Below, one piece after another: positions 1 to 8,687 of a stretch of 64,000 nt of DNA. The notes under the pieces are model-generated. The model had not been told where the DNA came from, searched no databases, and saw nothing but the letters and a program-made list of their open reading frames with translations. Every line of letters starts with the position of its first letter. Positions within the stretch are counted from its first letter, which is position 1. A program made the translations under genes and the position numbers. The stretch is taken from the NCBI RefSeq assembly GCF_024714495.1, contig NZ_JAMZMJ010000009.1, positions 152,708-216,707 on the forward strand, in the 5' to 3' direction. Source of the stretch: Marinoscillum pacificum. GTDB taxonomy: Bacteria > Bacteroidota > Bacteroidia > Cytophagales > Cyclobacteriaceae.

Positions 1-1632
1 GACAACCGGAATTTCAATCACAACTTAAGTACCCGTTTAAAATATGAGCTTGATCCGAGTCAGGACATCACTTTAAAGACCAATATTGGAATAATTGACA
101 GAAGGTATCTGATTGAGAATGAAAACAGCAATTATCGAGGAGAATCCATTCAAAATCAGACAATCGGCAGCTCAGAATCTACCGGTGATGATTATTCCAT
201 TAATCTCACTGGATCGTATCGAAAGAAGTTTAAAAAAGCTGGCAGAACTATTTCAGGAAGCCTGGAAACAACTTTTGGGAATACGAATAACCGCAGTGAC
301 ATTTTAGCTATAAGTGATGTGTTCTATCCAGATTCCACCATTAGAACTACATTGATTCAGGATCAAATCTCTGACAATAATGTATTGAACTATTCAGGAC
401 AACTGAGTTATACCGAGCCTTTGAGCACCTATAACTACCTGGATTTTCAAGTGGTGCGAAGAAACTTCAATAATGGCGTAATTAGTGATTACTATGACCT
501 TATCAACAATGAACGAGTATACAATGCAGCACTTTCTCGCTCGTTCACAAAAGACTATGTATATGAAGTTTACAGTGCCGGTTACAACTTCAATAAAAAG
601 AAATTTAGTCTGGCAGCGGGAGTGAAGTATCAAACAAGTGAATTGACCGGAGAGATTACCCCAGAGTCGGTAACTGTACAGCAGGAATTCAATCGATTCT
701 TGCCAAATGCTCGAGCTGGATATGAGTTTGGAAACGGAAAAGACATTAAGTTCTCTTATCGAACCAATCTAAAGGAGCCATCACTGCAGCAACTTCAGCC
801 AACAGTGAACAACAATGATCCACTGAGAATTTACCAGGGAAATCCAAATTTGAATCCCGAATATGCACATGAAGCCAGTCTGAATTTCATTTGGTTTGAT
901 CAATTTTCGTTTACCAATTTCTTCGCTTTTGTTCAGGGTGTTTATACCAACAATAAGATTGTTACCGCATCAAGCATCGATGATAATTTGGTGCAATACT
1001 CTCAACCTATTAACACCGATTATGATCTGTTATTGACTGGTTCGTGGAATTTTGGAAGACCAATCAAACCACTAAAAATCAAATACAACATTCGTCATCA
1101 GATCACCTACAATGAAGGTTTTGTTTATTTGAACAATGTGGAGAATATCGCCAATCGATGGGATCACTCCATGACTTTCAAAGTAGAGAATCGAAGCAAG
1201 GAACATTTTGATTTGGTAGTTGGCAGCAAGGTACAATTGAACACAACCAGCTACTCCGAAAGTGAACTCTATGACCAGGGCTTTACCAATTATGATCACT
1301 TTGTGGATTTGTCAGTCAACCTTGGAATAAAATGGATCATTAAAAGTTCGATTGATCGCTTGACCTATTCCTCGGAGGACTTCAGCACTCAACCCAATAG
1401 GACCTTGTGGCGAGCGGAACTTTCGCGGTTCATTCTCAAAGGAGATCGAGGTGAACTGAAACTAGTGGCGTTTGATTTACTCAACCAAAACATTGGTGTG
1501 GATCAATCCAGTGCAGCGAATTATATACAAGAAGAACGTGTGAATTCTCTTGGTAGATATTTCCTGATGAGTTTTACTTATAGTTTGTCTGCCTTTAAAG
1601 GTGGAGGAATTCATTTTGAGCGAGGTAGGTGA
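1..1632 (+). CDS. Outer-membrane beta-barrel protein of the TonB-receptor class, 5' truncated
   Basis: Frame 1 is open from the first base to the TGA at 1632, giving 543 visible residues; the start lies outside the window. The visible part is all beta-barrel: alternating aromatic/polar strands, many Asn/Tyr, and the segment near residues 250-290 with DPLRIYQGNPNLNPEY, which is typical of the Bacteroidota outer membrane beta-barrel family (OMP_b-brl_3, Pfam PF14905). In full-length members an N-terminal carboxypeptidase-regulatory-like domain and plug precede the barrel; neither is visible here. It should sit in the outer membrane; the substrate cannot be told. A weak hairpin follows the stop (1664-1706). 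Confidence 0.8.
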   Translation, partial: DNRNFNHNLSTRLKYELDPSQDITLKTNIGIIDRRYLIENENSNYRGESIQNQTIGSSESTGDDYSINLTGSYRKKFKKAGRTISGSLETTFGNTNNRSDILAISDVFYPDSTIRTTLIQDQISDNNVLNYSGQLSYTEPLSTYNYLDFQVVRRNFNNGVISDYYDLINNERVYNAALSRSFTKDYVYEVYSAGYNFNKKKFSLAAGVKYQTSELTGEITPESVTVQQEFNRFLPNARAGYEFGNGKDIKFSYRTNLKEPSLQQLQPTVNNNDPLRIYQGNPNLNPEYAHEASLNFIWFDQFSFTNFFAFVQGVYTNNKIVTASSIDDNLVQYSQPINTDYDLLLTGSWNFGRPIKPLKIKYNIRHQITYNEGFVYLNNVENIANRWDHSMTFKVENRSKEHFDLVVGSKVQLNTTSYSESELYDQGFTNYDHFVDLSVNLGIKWIIKSSIDRLTYSSEDFSTQPNRTLWRAELSRFILKGDRGELKLVAFDLLNQNIGVDQSSAANYIQEERVNSLGRYFLMSFTYSLSAFKGGGIHFERGR

Positions 1633-1663
1633 TTTCTTTTACATATTAAGGCAAATTATTGTT

Positions 1664-1706
1664 GATTCTGAGGGAGTCTAATAGAAAAAAAGATTCCCCT
1701 AGAATC
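1664..1706 (+). terminator. Imperfect hairpin after the barrel gene
   Basis: Arms 1664-1675 and 1694-1706 pair over about 11 of 12 positions (GATTCT with AGAATC, then GGGA with TCCC, one mismatch and one G-T pair) around an A-rich loop. It lies 32 bases after the stop of the barrel gene. No clear T-run follows, so its terminator role is uncertain. Confidence 0.35.
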
Positions 1707-1839
1707 ACACCACGATCAGCCTTCAAATTATTATATTCTTAAGTGATTCGGGGAATGACGTCTCCTCAGGTTCCATAATGATCCTTCTCTGTATGAATTA
1801 GAGTTGAATCCCCGGAACTAAACTATTCTTATGTATATT

Positions 1840-1851
1840 TATATGCATATA
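1840..1851. promoter_or_regulatory. Palindrome in the vapBC promoter region
   Basis: A perfect 12-base palindrome (TATATGCATATA) ends 13 bases before the vapB start. VapB antitoxins bind palindromes in their own promoter through their ribbon-helix-helix domain, so this is a plausible autoregulatory operator. Its AT-rich makeup means a chance palindrome is possible. Confidence 0.4.
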
Positions 1852-1864
1852 GACACAACTAATT

Positions 1865-2059
1865 ATGCGAACAACCTTAGACATTCCAGAAGAACTTATC
1901 GATGAAGCGATGAAGATCTCTGGAGCAAAAACCAAAAGTGAATTGATTAAAAAGGCATTAACTGAGCAAATCAACAGACACAAACGCATGAAATTACTTT
2001 CATTCAAGGGAAAAATTGATCTAGATATTGATTTGGACATCACCAGAGATCGAAAATGA
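1865..2059 (+). CDS. vapB: VapB-type antitoxin
   Basis: 64 residues. The N-terminus (MRTTLDIPEELIDEAMKISG) is the ribbon-helix-helix DNA-binding segment of VapB-family (DUF2191-like) antitoxins; the basic/acidic C-terminal tail (about residues 38-64) is the part expected to thread into the toxin active site. The gene overlaps the next by four bases (ATGA), the usual translational coupling of vapBC pairs. By family knowledge it neutralises the VapC RNase and represses its own promoter; the palindrome at 1840-1851 is a candidate operator. Confidence 0.85.
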   Translation: MRTTLDIPEELIDEAMKISGAKTKSELIKKALTEQINRHKRMKLLSFKGKIDLDIDLDITRDRK

Positions 2060-2448
2060 GTAAAAAATATCAGGTCTTAGTTGATTCTTCTATCTGGATA
2101 GATTTTTTCAGAAATGGCAACTCTTCACGGCTCGAGGATTTAATTAATGAGGATTTGGTATGCACTAACGAATTGATCTTAACAGAACTATTGCCATCTC
2201 TAGAGCAGCTGGGCCATCAAGAGGTCATTGAGAGTCTACTTCATCTGCAGCGTATTCCTCTAAACATAGACTGGGATATCATCAGAAAATATCAACTATC
2301 GAATCTTAAATCAGGAATTAACAAGGTAGGCATCCCAGACCTCATCATTTTACAACAAGTGATACAAGAAAAACTAACTCTTATGACACTGGACAAGCAT
2401 TTCCATTTAATGCAACAAACCTTCCAATTCGACATTATTGAGTCATAA
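2056..2448 (+). CDS. vapC: VapC-type PIN-domain toxin (RNase)
   Basis: 130 residues, normal PIN-toxin length. The four acidic residues of the metal site are all present: D10 in VLVDSSIW, E44 in LTELL, D95 in GIPDLII and D113 in LMTLDKHF. Family members are Mg2+-dependent RNases that cut tRNA or rRNA; the target of this one cannot be predicted. It overlaps vapB by four bases and appears intact, so the module is probably functional. A close alternative is a VapC-like toxin of the FitB subgroup. Confidence 0.88.
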   Translation: MSKKYQVLVDSSIWIDFFRNGNSSRLEDLINEDLVCTNELILTELLPSLEQLGHQEVIESLLHLQRIPLNIDWDIIRKYQLSNLKSGINKVGIPDLIILQQVIQEKLTLMTLDKHFHLMQQTFQFDIIES

Positions 2449-2537
2449 GTTTGAGTTTTCATATCCTCTACTAAAAAAAATCCCCCTAGCTGTAACAAAA
2501 ATCGAGTCGCTGTATCTAAGCAATAAAAACTTAGAAA

Positions 2538-3371
2538 ATGAAACGATTTTTTTACTTAACTATCCTTATCGTATTCGCTCATCTTGGTTTTGCTCAGAGC
2601 AAAGCCTACGAAGTGAAAGTCTCTGGCAAAGGTCAGGCAATTATCTTCCTTCCAGGATTTACCTGTCCGGGAGAAGTTTGGGACAACACTATTTCGAATC
2701 TGGAACCAACCTACCAGACGCATCAGTTTACTTATGCTGGCTTTGGAGACGTTCCTGCAATTGAGCTGCCGTGGTACGGGACACTAGCGGACGAGATTGC
2801 TAACTACATCGAAACTAAAAAGCTAAAGAATGTCATCATCATAGGTCACAGCATGGGCGGGATGCTAGCGATCGACTTGGCAGCCAAACTTCCTAAACAG
2901 ATCAGCAAAATGGTGTTGGTAGATGCCCTCCCAAACATCAAAGAAATAGTGATGCCTCAAGTACCTGTGGAGCAGATCTCTTTTGATAATCCATACAATC
3001 AGCAAATGATGGCCGCAAGTGATTCAGCTCTGGCGGTAACTGCGGGATATATGGCTATGGGAATGAGTAATCAGACTGATAGACATCAGGAGCTCATCAA
3101 CTACATCCTTCAATCTGACCGCAAGACCTATGTCTATGGCTATACGGAATTGTTGAAACTAGATTTGAGAGATAAACTTGCCAACATTAAAGCAGAAACC
3201 CTGGTACTTGGCGCTGATTTCCCATCAAAAGAAGTGACTCTTCCCAATTTCGAATCCCAGTTTTCACAACTGGAAAACAAAGAAATCAAGATCGCTTCTG
3301 GCAGCAAACATTTCATCATGTTTGACCAACCAGAGTGGTTCTACCAGGAAGTCAATAACTTTCTAGACTAA
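2538..3371 (+). CDS. Exported alpha/beta hydrolase
   Basis: 277 residues. Residues 1-19 form a signal peptide ending FAQ. The rest is a canonical alpha/beta hydrolase: oxyanion-loop motif FLPGF near residue 38, nucleophile elbow GHSMGG with S105, and a C-terminal catalytic His at about 258 (SKHFIMFDQP), with an acid candidate in the LGADF turn. Substrate unknown. Its TAA is followed directly by the ATG of an ECF sigma factor, so the two are surely co-transcribed. That coupling is unusual and suggests the hydrolase may belong to the sigma factor's response. Confidence 0.82.
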   Translation: MKRFFYLTILIVFAHLGFAQSKAYEVKVSGKGQAIIFLPGFTCPGEVWDNTISNLEPTYQTHQFTYAGFGDVPAIELPWYGTLADEIANYIETKKLKNVIIIGHSMGGMLAIDLAAKLPKQISKMVLVDALPNIKEIVMPQVPVEQISFDNPYNQQMMAASDSALAVTAGYMAMGMSNQTDRHQELINYILQSDRKTYVYGYTELLKLDLRDKLANIKAETLVLGADFPSKEVTLPNFESQFSQLENKEIKIASGSKHFIMFDQPEWFYQEVNNFLD

Positions 3372-3857
3372 ATGCAGGATCTCAACCAACGATTTGAAAC
3401 CTATTACTCAGAGTACCAGGACATGGTGTACAGCCTATGTCTTGGTTACTCCAGAGGAGATCAGGATCTGACGAATGACCTGGTACAGGAAACGTTCATG
3501 AATCTATGGAAAGCCTTGCCAAAATTCGAGGAACGATCCTCTCCCAAAACCTGGATCTACAGAATCTGCGTGAACACTTGTTTGCTTCATATCCGAAAAA
3601 ACAAAAACAAGCAAACAGCAGGTCTTGATCAGGAACATACGGTGATTGCGGATGAACCCTCCACTGATAAAAATTACAATGAGCTCTATCAGGCCATTGG
3701 CCAACTCAAAGAGCTGGATCGGATCATCATCATGCTGGTTTTAGACGAACTACCTTATGCGGAGATCGCAGAAATCACCGGTATTACCGAAGGAAATCTA
3801 CGAGTGAAGATCTCCCGAGCCAAACAACAACTAAATAAGATATTGAAGTCAAAATAA
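3372..3857 (+). CDS. ECF-type RNA polymerase sigma factor
   Basis: 161 residues. Sigma region 2 covers about residues 10-80 (LTNDLVQETFMNLWK followed by SPKTWIYRIC, the -10 recognition helices) and sigma region 4 covers about 105-158 (LPYAEIAEITGI, then a helix with RVKISRAKQQL). There is no region 3 or 1.1, as in group 4 (ECF) factors. It begins on the base after the hydrolase stop. The next gene, 134 bases downstream, is a small multi-pass membrane protein and the only nearby candidate for a regulator; no classical zinc anti-sigma motif is visible in it. Confidence 0.88.
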   Translation: MQDLNQRFETYYSEYQDMVYSLCLGYSRGDQDLTNDLVQETFMNLWKALPKFEERSSPKTWIYRICVNTCLLHIRKNKNKQTAGLDQEHTVIADEPSTDKNYNELYQAIGQLKELDRIIIMLVLDELPYAEIAEITGITEGNLRVKISRAKQQLNKILKSK

Positions 3858-3991
3858 TGAATCAAAGAATTTCACAGGTCACTCAAGATTTGCCCCTACC
3901 CTGAAGGGAGCAGAAATTGATCCCTTTAGGGAATAAAAGGGTAATCGATAGAAATACTTAACAAAACGAAATTCTTTGAACTTTAAAAGAA

Positions 3992-4588
3992 ATGAACATG
4001 GAAGATAATTTCGATCAACTAAAAAATAGCTGGAAAGCAGCCAAACAGGAGCATCCAACTCCTTCAAAACCAGACATGCTCCAAACCGTAAAAGCGAATT
4101 ACAGCAAGTCTAAAACGGCCCATATCTGGAATGCTATTATCCTCGGATTGGTATTCATAGGATTAGCAGCCTTCTTTTACTTCGTTGCTCCAATGCAGGA
4201 AATCTTGAGCCGAATAGGTATTGGGCTAATGATCGGAGGATTGATTGTTAGAATCATCATCGAACTGGTAAGTCATCAAAAAGCAAATAACATCGATTAT
4301 GCTGCGGCAAGCAATGAATCTGCTGAGCAAGCCAGAAACTTTTACGCTTACAGAAAAAAGATCCATGGTCCGGTAACCATCACAATTATCGCACTTTACA
4401 CCATTGGCTTTTATGCCTTGACACCAGAGTTTTCGAAGTATTTCAGCACATTCTGGATGTGGATGATGGATGGAAGTTATTTGGTCATCGGCGTTGTACT
4501 GTTTGTGATCATCCGAAGAGGAGTCGTTCAGGAAATGCGTGATTTAAAGCAAATCACCGAGTTGCAAAACTCCTTATCAGAAGCTTGA
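3992..4588 (+). CDS. Four-TM membrane protein, possible partner of the ECF sigma factor
   Basis: 198 residues. A charged cytosolic N-terminus (about 1-45, with FDQLKNSWKAA) is followed by hydrophobic stretches at about 46-68, 72-93, 130-150 and 165-184. The short N-terminal helix before a TM domain resembles the layout of Bacteroidota membrane proteins encoded beside ECF sigma factors, but no zinc-type anti-sigma signature (HxxxCxxC) is present. A second ATG six bases downstream could also be the start. The role as anti-sigma factor is inferred from position only. Confidence 0.6.
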   Translation: MNMEDNFDQLKNSWKAAKQEHPTPSKPDMLQTVKANYSKSKTAHIWNAIILGLVFIGLAAFFYFVAPMQEILSRIGIGLMIGGLIVRIIIELVSHQKANNIDYAAASNESAEQARNFYAYRKKIHGPVTITIIALYTIGFYALTPEFSKYFSTFWMWMMDGSYLVIGVVLFVIIRRGVVQEMRDLKQITELQNSLSEA

Positions 4589-4624
4589 ACTTAATGTATT
4601 CTTAACAACTCACACTTTAGAGTT

Positions 4625-4661
4625 AAGCCTTCTTTATGCTTGCATCAAGAAGGCTTTTTGT
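4625..4661 (+). terminator. Rho-independent terminator
   Basis: Ten-base stem AAGCCTTCTT / AAGAAGGCTT (4625-4634 and 4647-4656) with a 12-base loop, followed by TTTTTG. It closes the hydrolase-sigma-membrane protein unit. Confidence 0.8.
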
Positions 4662-4718
4662 CATTGGTAGTGATACCTCTCATGCTTTCATTTGCTATCC
4701 CAACCAAGAGCTCTTAAA

Positions 4719-5276
4719 ATGAAAGCAATAGAATACCTATGGATTTTTGCCTCATTGACCCTCACCCTACCCCTTTGTGCCCAAACATTTGATGCAGATA
4801 CAAAAGCAGAAGGCATTGTTGTGACTCATTCCGATAAATTAAGTGGTGCCATCGATGTAAATAAGGATCTAAACCAGGTCTTACTTACTCAAGGCAACTC
4901 CATGAAAATCATCAGTGCACGTGACATCAAAGAAGTACTCATTGATGGAAAACTTACCTATAAAGGGTATGAGCTTGATGACAACTTCTACTTGATGGAG
5001 GTCATCGCATATGGCCACATTACCATTTACTACAAAGAAGGAATTGAAAAAGATACCTACACCCACAAGCAGTATTCAGGGTATTTCTTTGAAAAGAATG
5101 GAAAAATCCGAGAGGTTGAAGGTAAAAAAGATTTTCTTGGCTTATTTGGTAACGACGAGAAATGGATGTCACTGCGTATTAAAAACCAGGGATTTGACCT
5201 GAACAAAAAACAAGACGTGCAGGCAGCTTTCTTGTATTATAATCAGTCATTCGAAGTAACCAATCCAAGCCCTTAA
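4719..5276 (+). CDS. Secreted protein of unknown function
   Basis: 185 residues from the ATG at 4719, chosen because it directly starts a good signal peptide (residues 1-22, ending LCAQ); an upstream in-frame TTG would put a hydrophilic stretch before it. The mature part has short beta-rich segments (KLSGAIDVNKDLNQVLL, ITIYYKEG) typical of Bacteroidota periplasmic proteins of unknown function. No catalytic motif recognised. It stands alone between a terminator and a separate promoter region. Confidence 0.65.
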   Translation: MKAIEYLWIFASLTLTLPLCAQTFDADTKAEGIVVTHSDKLSGAIDVNKDLNQVLLTQGNSMKIISARDIKEVLIDGKLTYKGYELDDNFYLMEVIAYGHITIYYKEGIEKDTYTHKQYSGYFFEKNGKIREVEGKKDFLGLFGNDEKWMSLRIKNQGFDLNKKQDVQAAFLYYNQSFEVTNPSP

Positions 5277-5341
5277 CCCTGGATTCGACTAAATTGGTCG
5301 AAATAAGCGCTCAATACCACCTAAAATCAATAGTTGCCGGT

Positions 5342-5375
5342 TACATTTGTCACACAACCTAATACTATTAGTATT
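5342..5375 (+). promoter_or_regulatory. Possible -7 box and palindromic operator
   Basis: TACATTTG at 5342-5349 fits the Bacteroidota -7 consensus TAnnTTTG, although no TTG lies at the expected 17-23-base distance. It is followed at 5361-5375 by a palindrome with seven-base arms (AATACTA-T-TAGTATT) inside what would be the 5' UTR of the 106-residue gene. An AAGGAA stretch occurs just before the ATG. Confidence 0.35.
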
Positions 5376-5390
5376 CGTTAGGAAGGAATA

Positions 5391-5711
5391 ATGCAGATCA
5401 ACAAGAACATATATAACAGATACTTTGACCAGATGCCGGTTTTTCTCAGGCTATTTGGAATACTATCGTTATCGTTTGTCTTAACGTTCTCATCTGCATT
5501 TGCGGCACAAACGGTAGAGGAAGAGGAAGTCAAAACGGAGGAGCGACACCTCATCAAAACGACCTGCTTTCAGTTTGTCCACCCGGTTAAGGAAGAGCAA
5601 TCCTTCTTACCAAAACCGACTTACCAATCTTATAACATTGTACAGGCATCAGCCACAATCGATGCCCCAAAGATCTACCTACTCCATTGTCAATGGGTTT
5701 TCTATGAGTAA
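5391..5711 (+). CDS. Small exported protein of unknown function
   Basis: 106 residues. An unusually long signal region (hydrophobic core about 17-37, LRLFGILSLSFVLTFSSAFA) precedes an acidic stretch (TVEEEEVKTEE) and a mature domain of about 68 residues containing two cysteines (in TTCFQF and LHCQWVF) that could form a disulfide. No family recognised. The start at 5391 is supported by the purine-rich sequence before it. It is followed 69 bases later by another small unknown gene. Confidence 0.5.
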   Translation: MQINKNIYNRYFDQMPVFLRLFGILSLSFVLTFSSAFAAQTVEEEEVKTEERHLIKTTCFQFVHPVKEEQSFLPKPTYQSYNIVQASATIDAPKIYLLHCQWVFYE

Positions 5712-5780
5712 GACAAGATAGTTACTCATTAATGATCACTGCCAAGTTGTTTCATTATTACTATCTTAAAATTACTAACA

Positions 5781-6089
5781 ATGCAATCTCAATTATATGT
5801 GGGAAAGGTACGCCCTTTGCACATAGACACAACGCAATTGGCTAACTACCAATTTACCAATAATGAGGTTCTCAATTCCAAAGAAGCTATTAGGCAACGA
5901 TGGATAGACCTGAACCGAGGAATGGAATTAGGAAAACTAAAACAAGCACCTTGTAGGCTTATTTTTGAAAGCGACGAAGGTGATCTAATAAGTCTTGAAG
6001 ACAATATTTGGGCCGTAACCATGAAGAGTGTAATTCTCCAAAGTGGTCGAGTAATACCAATACCCTGTATTCACGATATCGTTTTCTAA
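5781..6089 (+). CDS. Small cytosolic protein of unknown function
   Basis: 102 residues, no signal peptide or membrane segment. Mixed alpha/beta composition with a central helix (AIRQRWIDLNRGM) and a C-terminal beta-rich half (CRLIFESDEGDLISL). No family recognised. It ends just before a strong terminator, which supports it as a real transcription unit end. Probably co-transcribed with the preceding 106-residue gene. Confidence 0.5.
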   Translation: MQSQLYVGKVRPLHIDTTQLANYQFTNNEVLNSKEAIRQRWIDLNRGMELGKLKQAPCRLIFESDEGDLISLEDNIWAVTMKSVILQSGRVIPIPCIHDIVF

Positions 6090-6096
6090 TATAAAG

Positions 6097-6132
6097 TAGC
6101 CTGCTTTCTCTTCAGAAGCAGGCTATTTCATT
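6097..6132 (+). terminator. Rho-independent terminator
   Basis: Ten-base perfect stem TAGCCTGCTT / AAGCAGGCTA (6097-6106 and 6116-6125) with a 9-base loop, then TTTCATTT. Confidence 0.8.
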
Positions 6133-6159
6133 TAATACCCAAGCTATCCGCTGCTGTGC

Positions 6160-6190
6160 TTGACGATTTTACAGGATTGGCCTATCTTCA
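6160..6190 (+). promoter_or_regulatory. Candidate Bacteroidota-type promoter of the glycosidase gene
   Basis: TTG at 6160-6162, a 20-base spacer, and TATCTTCA at 6183-6190, close to the TTG / TAnnTTTG promoter form of the primary sigma factor in Bacteroidota. Transcription would start a few bases before the ATG at 6212. Confidence 0.35.
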
Positions 6191-6211
6191 ACGCACCAAA
6201 AATGATGAAGT

Positions 6212-8467
6212 ATGAAGAAGTTCCCCCTATTTTTTGGGATAGGTATGTTCCTAATTGCCTGTTCTACTGGACCCGATGCATCCACTCCCCTGTCGGATGT
6301 CCTCCAATCCACCACAGGAATAACCGGAAAACGAGAATATTTAAACACACCCTATGTTACGGCCGGTGATCGTGTATACTCTGTAGGATTACAAAATGGT
6401 GCCTTTGCCGACTTAGGGTGGCACATCACTGATGAAATGGGTGGCATTTGGGATCACCCAATCAAGCTGATGGATGGCTATGTACTCGGTATCCAAACCG
6501 CTGACAACAGTTATTGCCTTAAAGAAGCGACCGAATTCACCAATTTCCCTGTTGGGAATCAACATCTGTTTGATCTTGGAAATGAATTACTAGTCACCAG
6601 ATCTCAGTTTATTCCAGATGGGCGTGAGGGTATGATTGTAGAATATGTGGTCACCAATAAATCAGGCCATGAATTAGAACTATCACTAAACTTTACAGGC
6701 ATGGTGGATCTTCGTCCTACCTGGCTGGCGGATAGTTTAGACATCATCGATGGAACAGATGAGGGCAACTTTGATGATGCTTCGCAGACATGGTCTGTGC
6801 AAGATGCCAACAACAATTGGTATACTGCTTTTACCACGAACCTCCCAGAGTCGAAATCAGCAAATGCTAACTCTTGTGGATATGAGCGCAGAGGCAACGG
6901 AAAAGACTTCACCATTCAATCGAAGCTTGAAGTAGCATCCGGGGCATCTATTCCAGTTCGCTACTACATCGCTGGGTCTTATGAATCTAAAATAGCGCTT
7001 AATCAAACCCTTGAAGAACTTCTGGAAAACGCTTCTGAATTGTTGACCTCTAAAATTGAGCGGTATCAATCCATCAAAAGCACGGCAGACCTGACCATTC
7101 CAGATAAACGTGTTCAGGAAATGTACACCTGGGTGAAATACAACACCGACTGGTTGATGCGAGATGTTCCCGAACTAGGCAGAGGACTTTCCGCAGGGAT
7201 TCCAGACTATCCGTGGTGGTTTGGAACCGACAATACCTACGCACTGCAAGGTCTATTGGCTACAGGTCAGCATGAAGAAGTAAAAGCTACTATCGACTTG
7301 ATCTTCAAACTATCTGAATCAGTCAATGACAATGGACGCATCATGCATGAGGCGAGCACCAATGGCGTGGTGTTCAATCCCGGAAACCTCAACACCACTC
7401 CTTATTTCATCAACTTGCTATGGAAATACTATGAATGGACAGGAGACAAAGACTTCTTAGAAACCACCTATCCAAAAGTGCAACAGGGATTAACCTGGCT
7501 AGCCTCTCAGGACAAAGATGGCAACGGCTATCCAGATGGAGCCGGCATGATGGAGATTCATGGACTTCATTCAGAAATGATAGACGTGGTAGTCTACTCC
7601 CAGGCAGCATATGCAGCTGCAGCCAAAATGGCCGAGCAACTGGATGATGACGCCAATGCTAAAATCTATCAGGAGAAAGCAGATCAACTAAAAGAACAAA
7701 TTAACTCTGACTGGTGGGTGGAAGAGTCCAACTCATTTGCTGACTTCAGAGCTTCCAGAGCAGAAACGCTAAAACTCATCGATGATGCCATTGTGCGATC
7801 AGACACCATCAAAAAGCCCTGGGCAGTGGCGGAACTTCAAAATCTAAAAAGTAAAATAGCATTACCAAAAGACAACCGTGTACAAGGATTTGTAGTTCAT
7901 CACAACTGGGTAGTCAACACCCCGATGGAACTCGGAATAGCTGATCCCGACAAAGCAGCCAAAGCGCTGAAAACCGGCAGCAACTATGCCAGCAAGTATG
8001 GCATGTACGTGACCGGACTGGATAGAGACGAGTCCACGGATGCCTCCTCCAAGTGGAAAGTATTTAGCTACGTAGGTGCGGTAATGACCCTCCCAACCGG
8101 AGTGCAAGCCATTGGCGAAGCTCGCTATGGCAATGCTGACAAATCACTAGAGTACTTAAAGATGCTGAGCAACAGCTTTAGCTATGCGCTGCCCGGCTCC
8201 ATGTATGAGGTGAGTCCCGACTATGGAATGATCTGCCAGGCATGGAACATCTATGCAATAGCCACTCCAATCATAGAGCACTACTTTGGCGTGAAGCCCA
8301 TGGCCGACGATCAGAAAGTGATCATAGAGCCCAACTTCCCTTCCGGCTGGGATAATGCCAAACTGGACAACATCCGGGTAGGTGACAATGTGATCTCGAT
8401 AGAAAAAGCAGGTGATGAAATCAACGTCACCCAAAAGCTGAACTGGGAGATAGAGGTAAGAGACTAA
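6212..8467 (+). CDS. Lipoprotein six-hairpin glycoside hydrolase (amylo-alpha-1,6-glucosidase / GH63-like)
   Basis: 751 residues. Signal peptide with lipobox LIAC (Cys17). An N-terminal beta-sandwich (about 30-290, with MIVEYVVTNKSGHELELSL) is followed by an (alpha/alpha)6 toroid (about 300-670) whose segments IPDYPWWFGTDNTYALQG and FINLLWKYYEWTGD are typical of glycogen-debranching-like and GH63/GH15-like enzymes; a C-terminal beta domain (MADDQKVIIEPNFP) closes it. It probably trims alpha-linked oligosaccharides in the periplasm or at the outer membrane. The exact family and catalytic acids cannot be assigned by eye. It stands alone between two terminators, with its own candidate promoter. 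Confidence 0.75.
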   Translation: MKKFPLFFGIGMFLIACSTGPDASTPLSDVLQSTTGITGKREYLNTPYVTAGDRVYSVGLQNGAFADLGWHITDEMGGIWDHPIKLMDGYVLGIQTADNSYCLKEATEFTNFPVGNQHLFDLGNELLVTRSQFIPDGREGMIVEYVVTNKSGHELELSLNFTGMVDLRPTWLADSLDIIDGTDEGNFDDASQTWSVQDANNNWYTAFTTNLPESKSANANSCGYERRGNGKDFTIQSKLEVASGASIPVRYYIAGSYESKIALNQTLEELLENASELLTSKIERYQSIKSTADLTIPDKRVQEMYTWVKYNTDWLMRDVPELGRGLSAGIPDYPWWFGTDNTYALQGLLATGQHEEVKATIDLIFKLSESVNDNGRIMHEASTNGVVFNPGNLNTTPYFINLLWKYYEWTGDKDFLETTYPKVQQGLTWLASQDKDGNGYPDGAGMMEIHGLHSEMIDVVVYSQAAYAAAAKMAEQLDDDANAKIYQEKADQLKEQINSDWWVEESNSFADFRASRAETLKLIDDAIVRSDTIKKPWAVAELQNLKSKIALPKDNRVQGFVVHHNWVVNTPMELGIADPDKAAKALKTGSNYASKYGMYVTGLDRDESTDASSKWKVFSYVGAVMTLPTGVQAIGEARYGNADKSLEYLKMLSNSFSYALPGSMYEVSPDYGMICQAWNIYAIATPIIEHYFGVKPMADDQKVIIEPNFPSGWDNAKLDNIRVGDNVISIEKAGDEINVTQKLNWEIEVRD

Positions 8468-8489
8468 AGTTTATACAACCACTGATATT

Positions 8490-8530
8490 AAAACCTCCAG
8501 GGTCTTCAAGACCCTGGAGGTTTTGTTTTT
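8490..8530 (+). terminator. Strong rho-independent terminator
   Basis: Perfect 15-base stem (8490-8504 and 8510-8524; AAAACCTCCAGGGTC and its complement) with a 5-base loop, continuing into TTTTGTTTTT. The A-tract before the stem could let it work from the other side too. Confidence 0.9.
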
Positions 8531-8687
8531 ATATCCCAACCGTTTCTTGAAAAGCAGTGAGGATTCCGTTATTTTGGAGGTAATAATTGAAAACATCAGT
8601 TTTTACACACGGATAAAAGAAAGCTGATATTGGTCGTGTACAATTAGTTGCGTAATTACGAATGCTATGCTCAATCCCTCAAAACTC

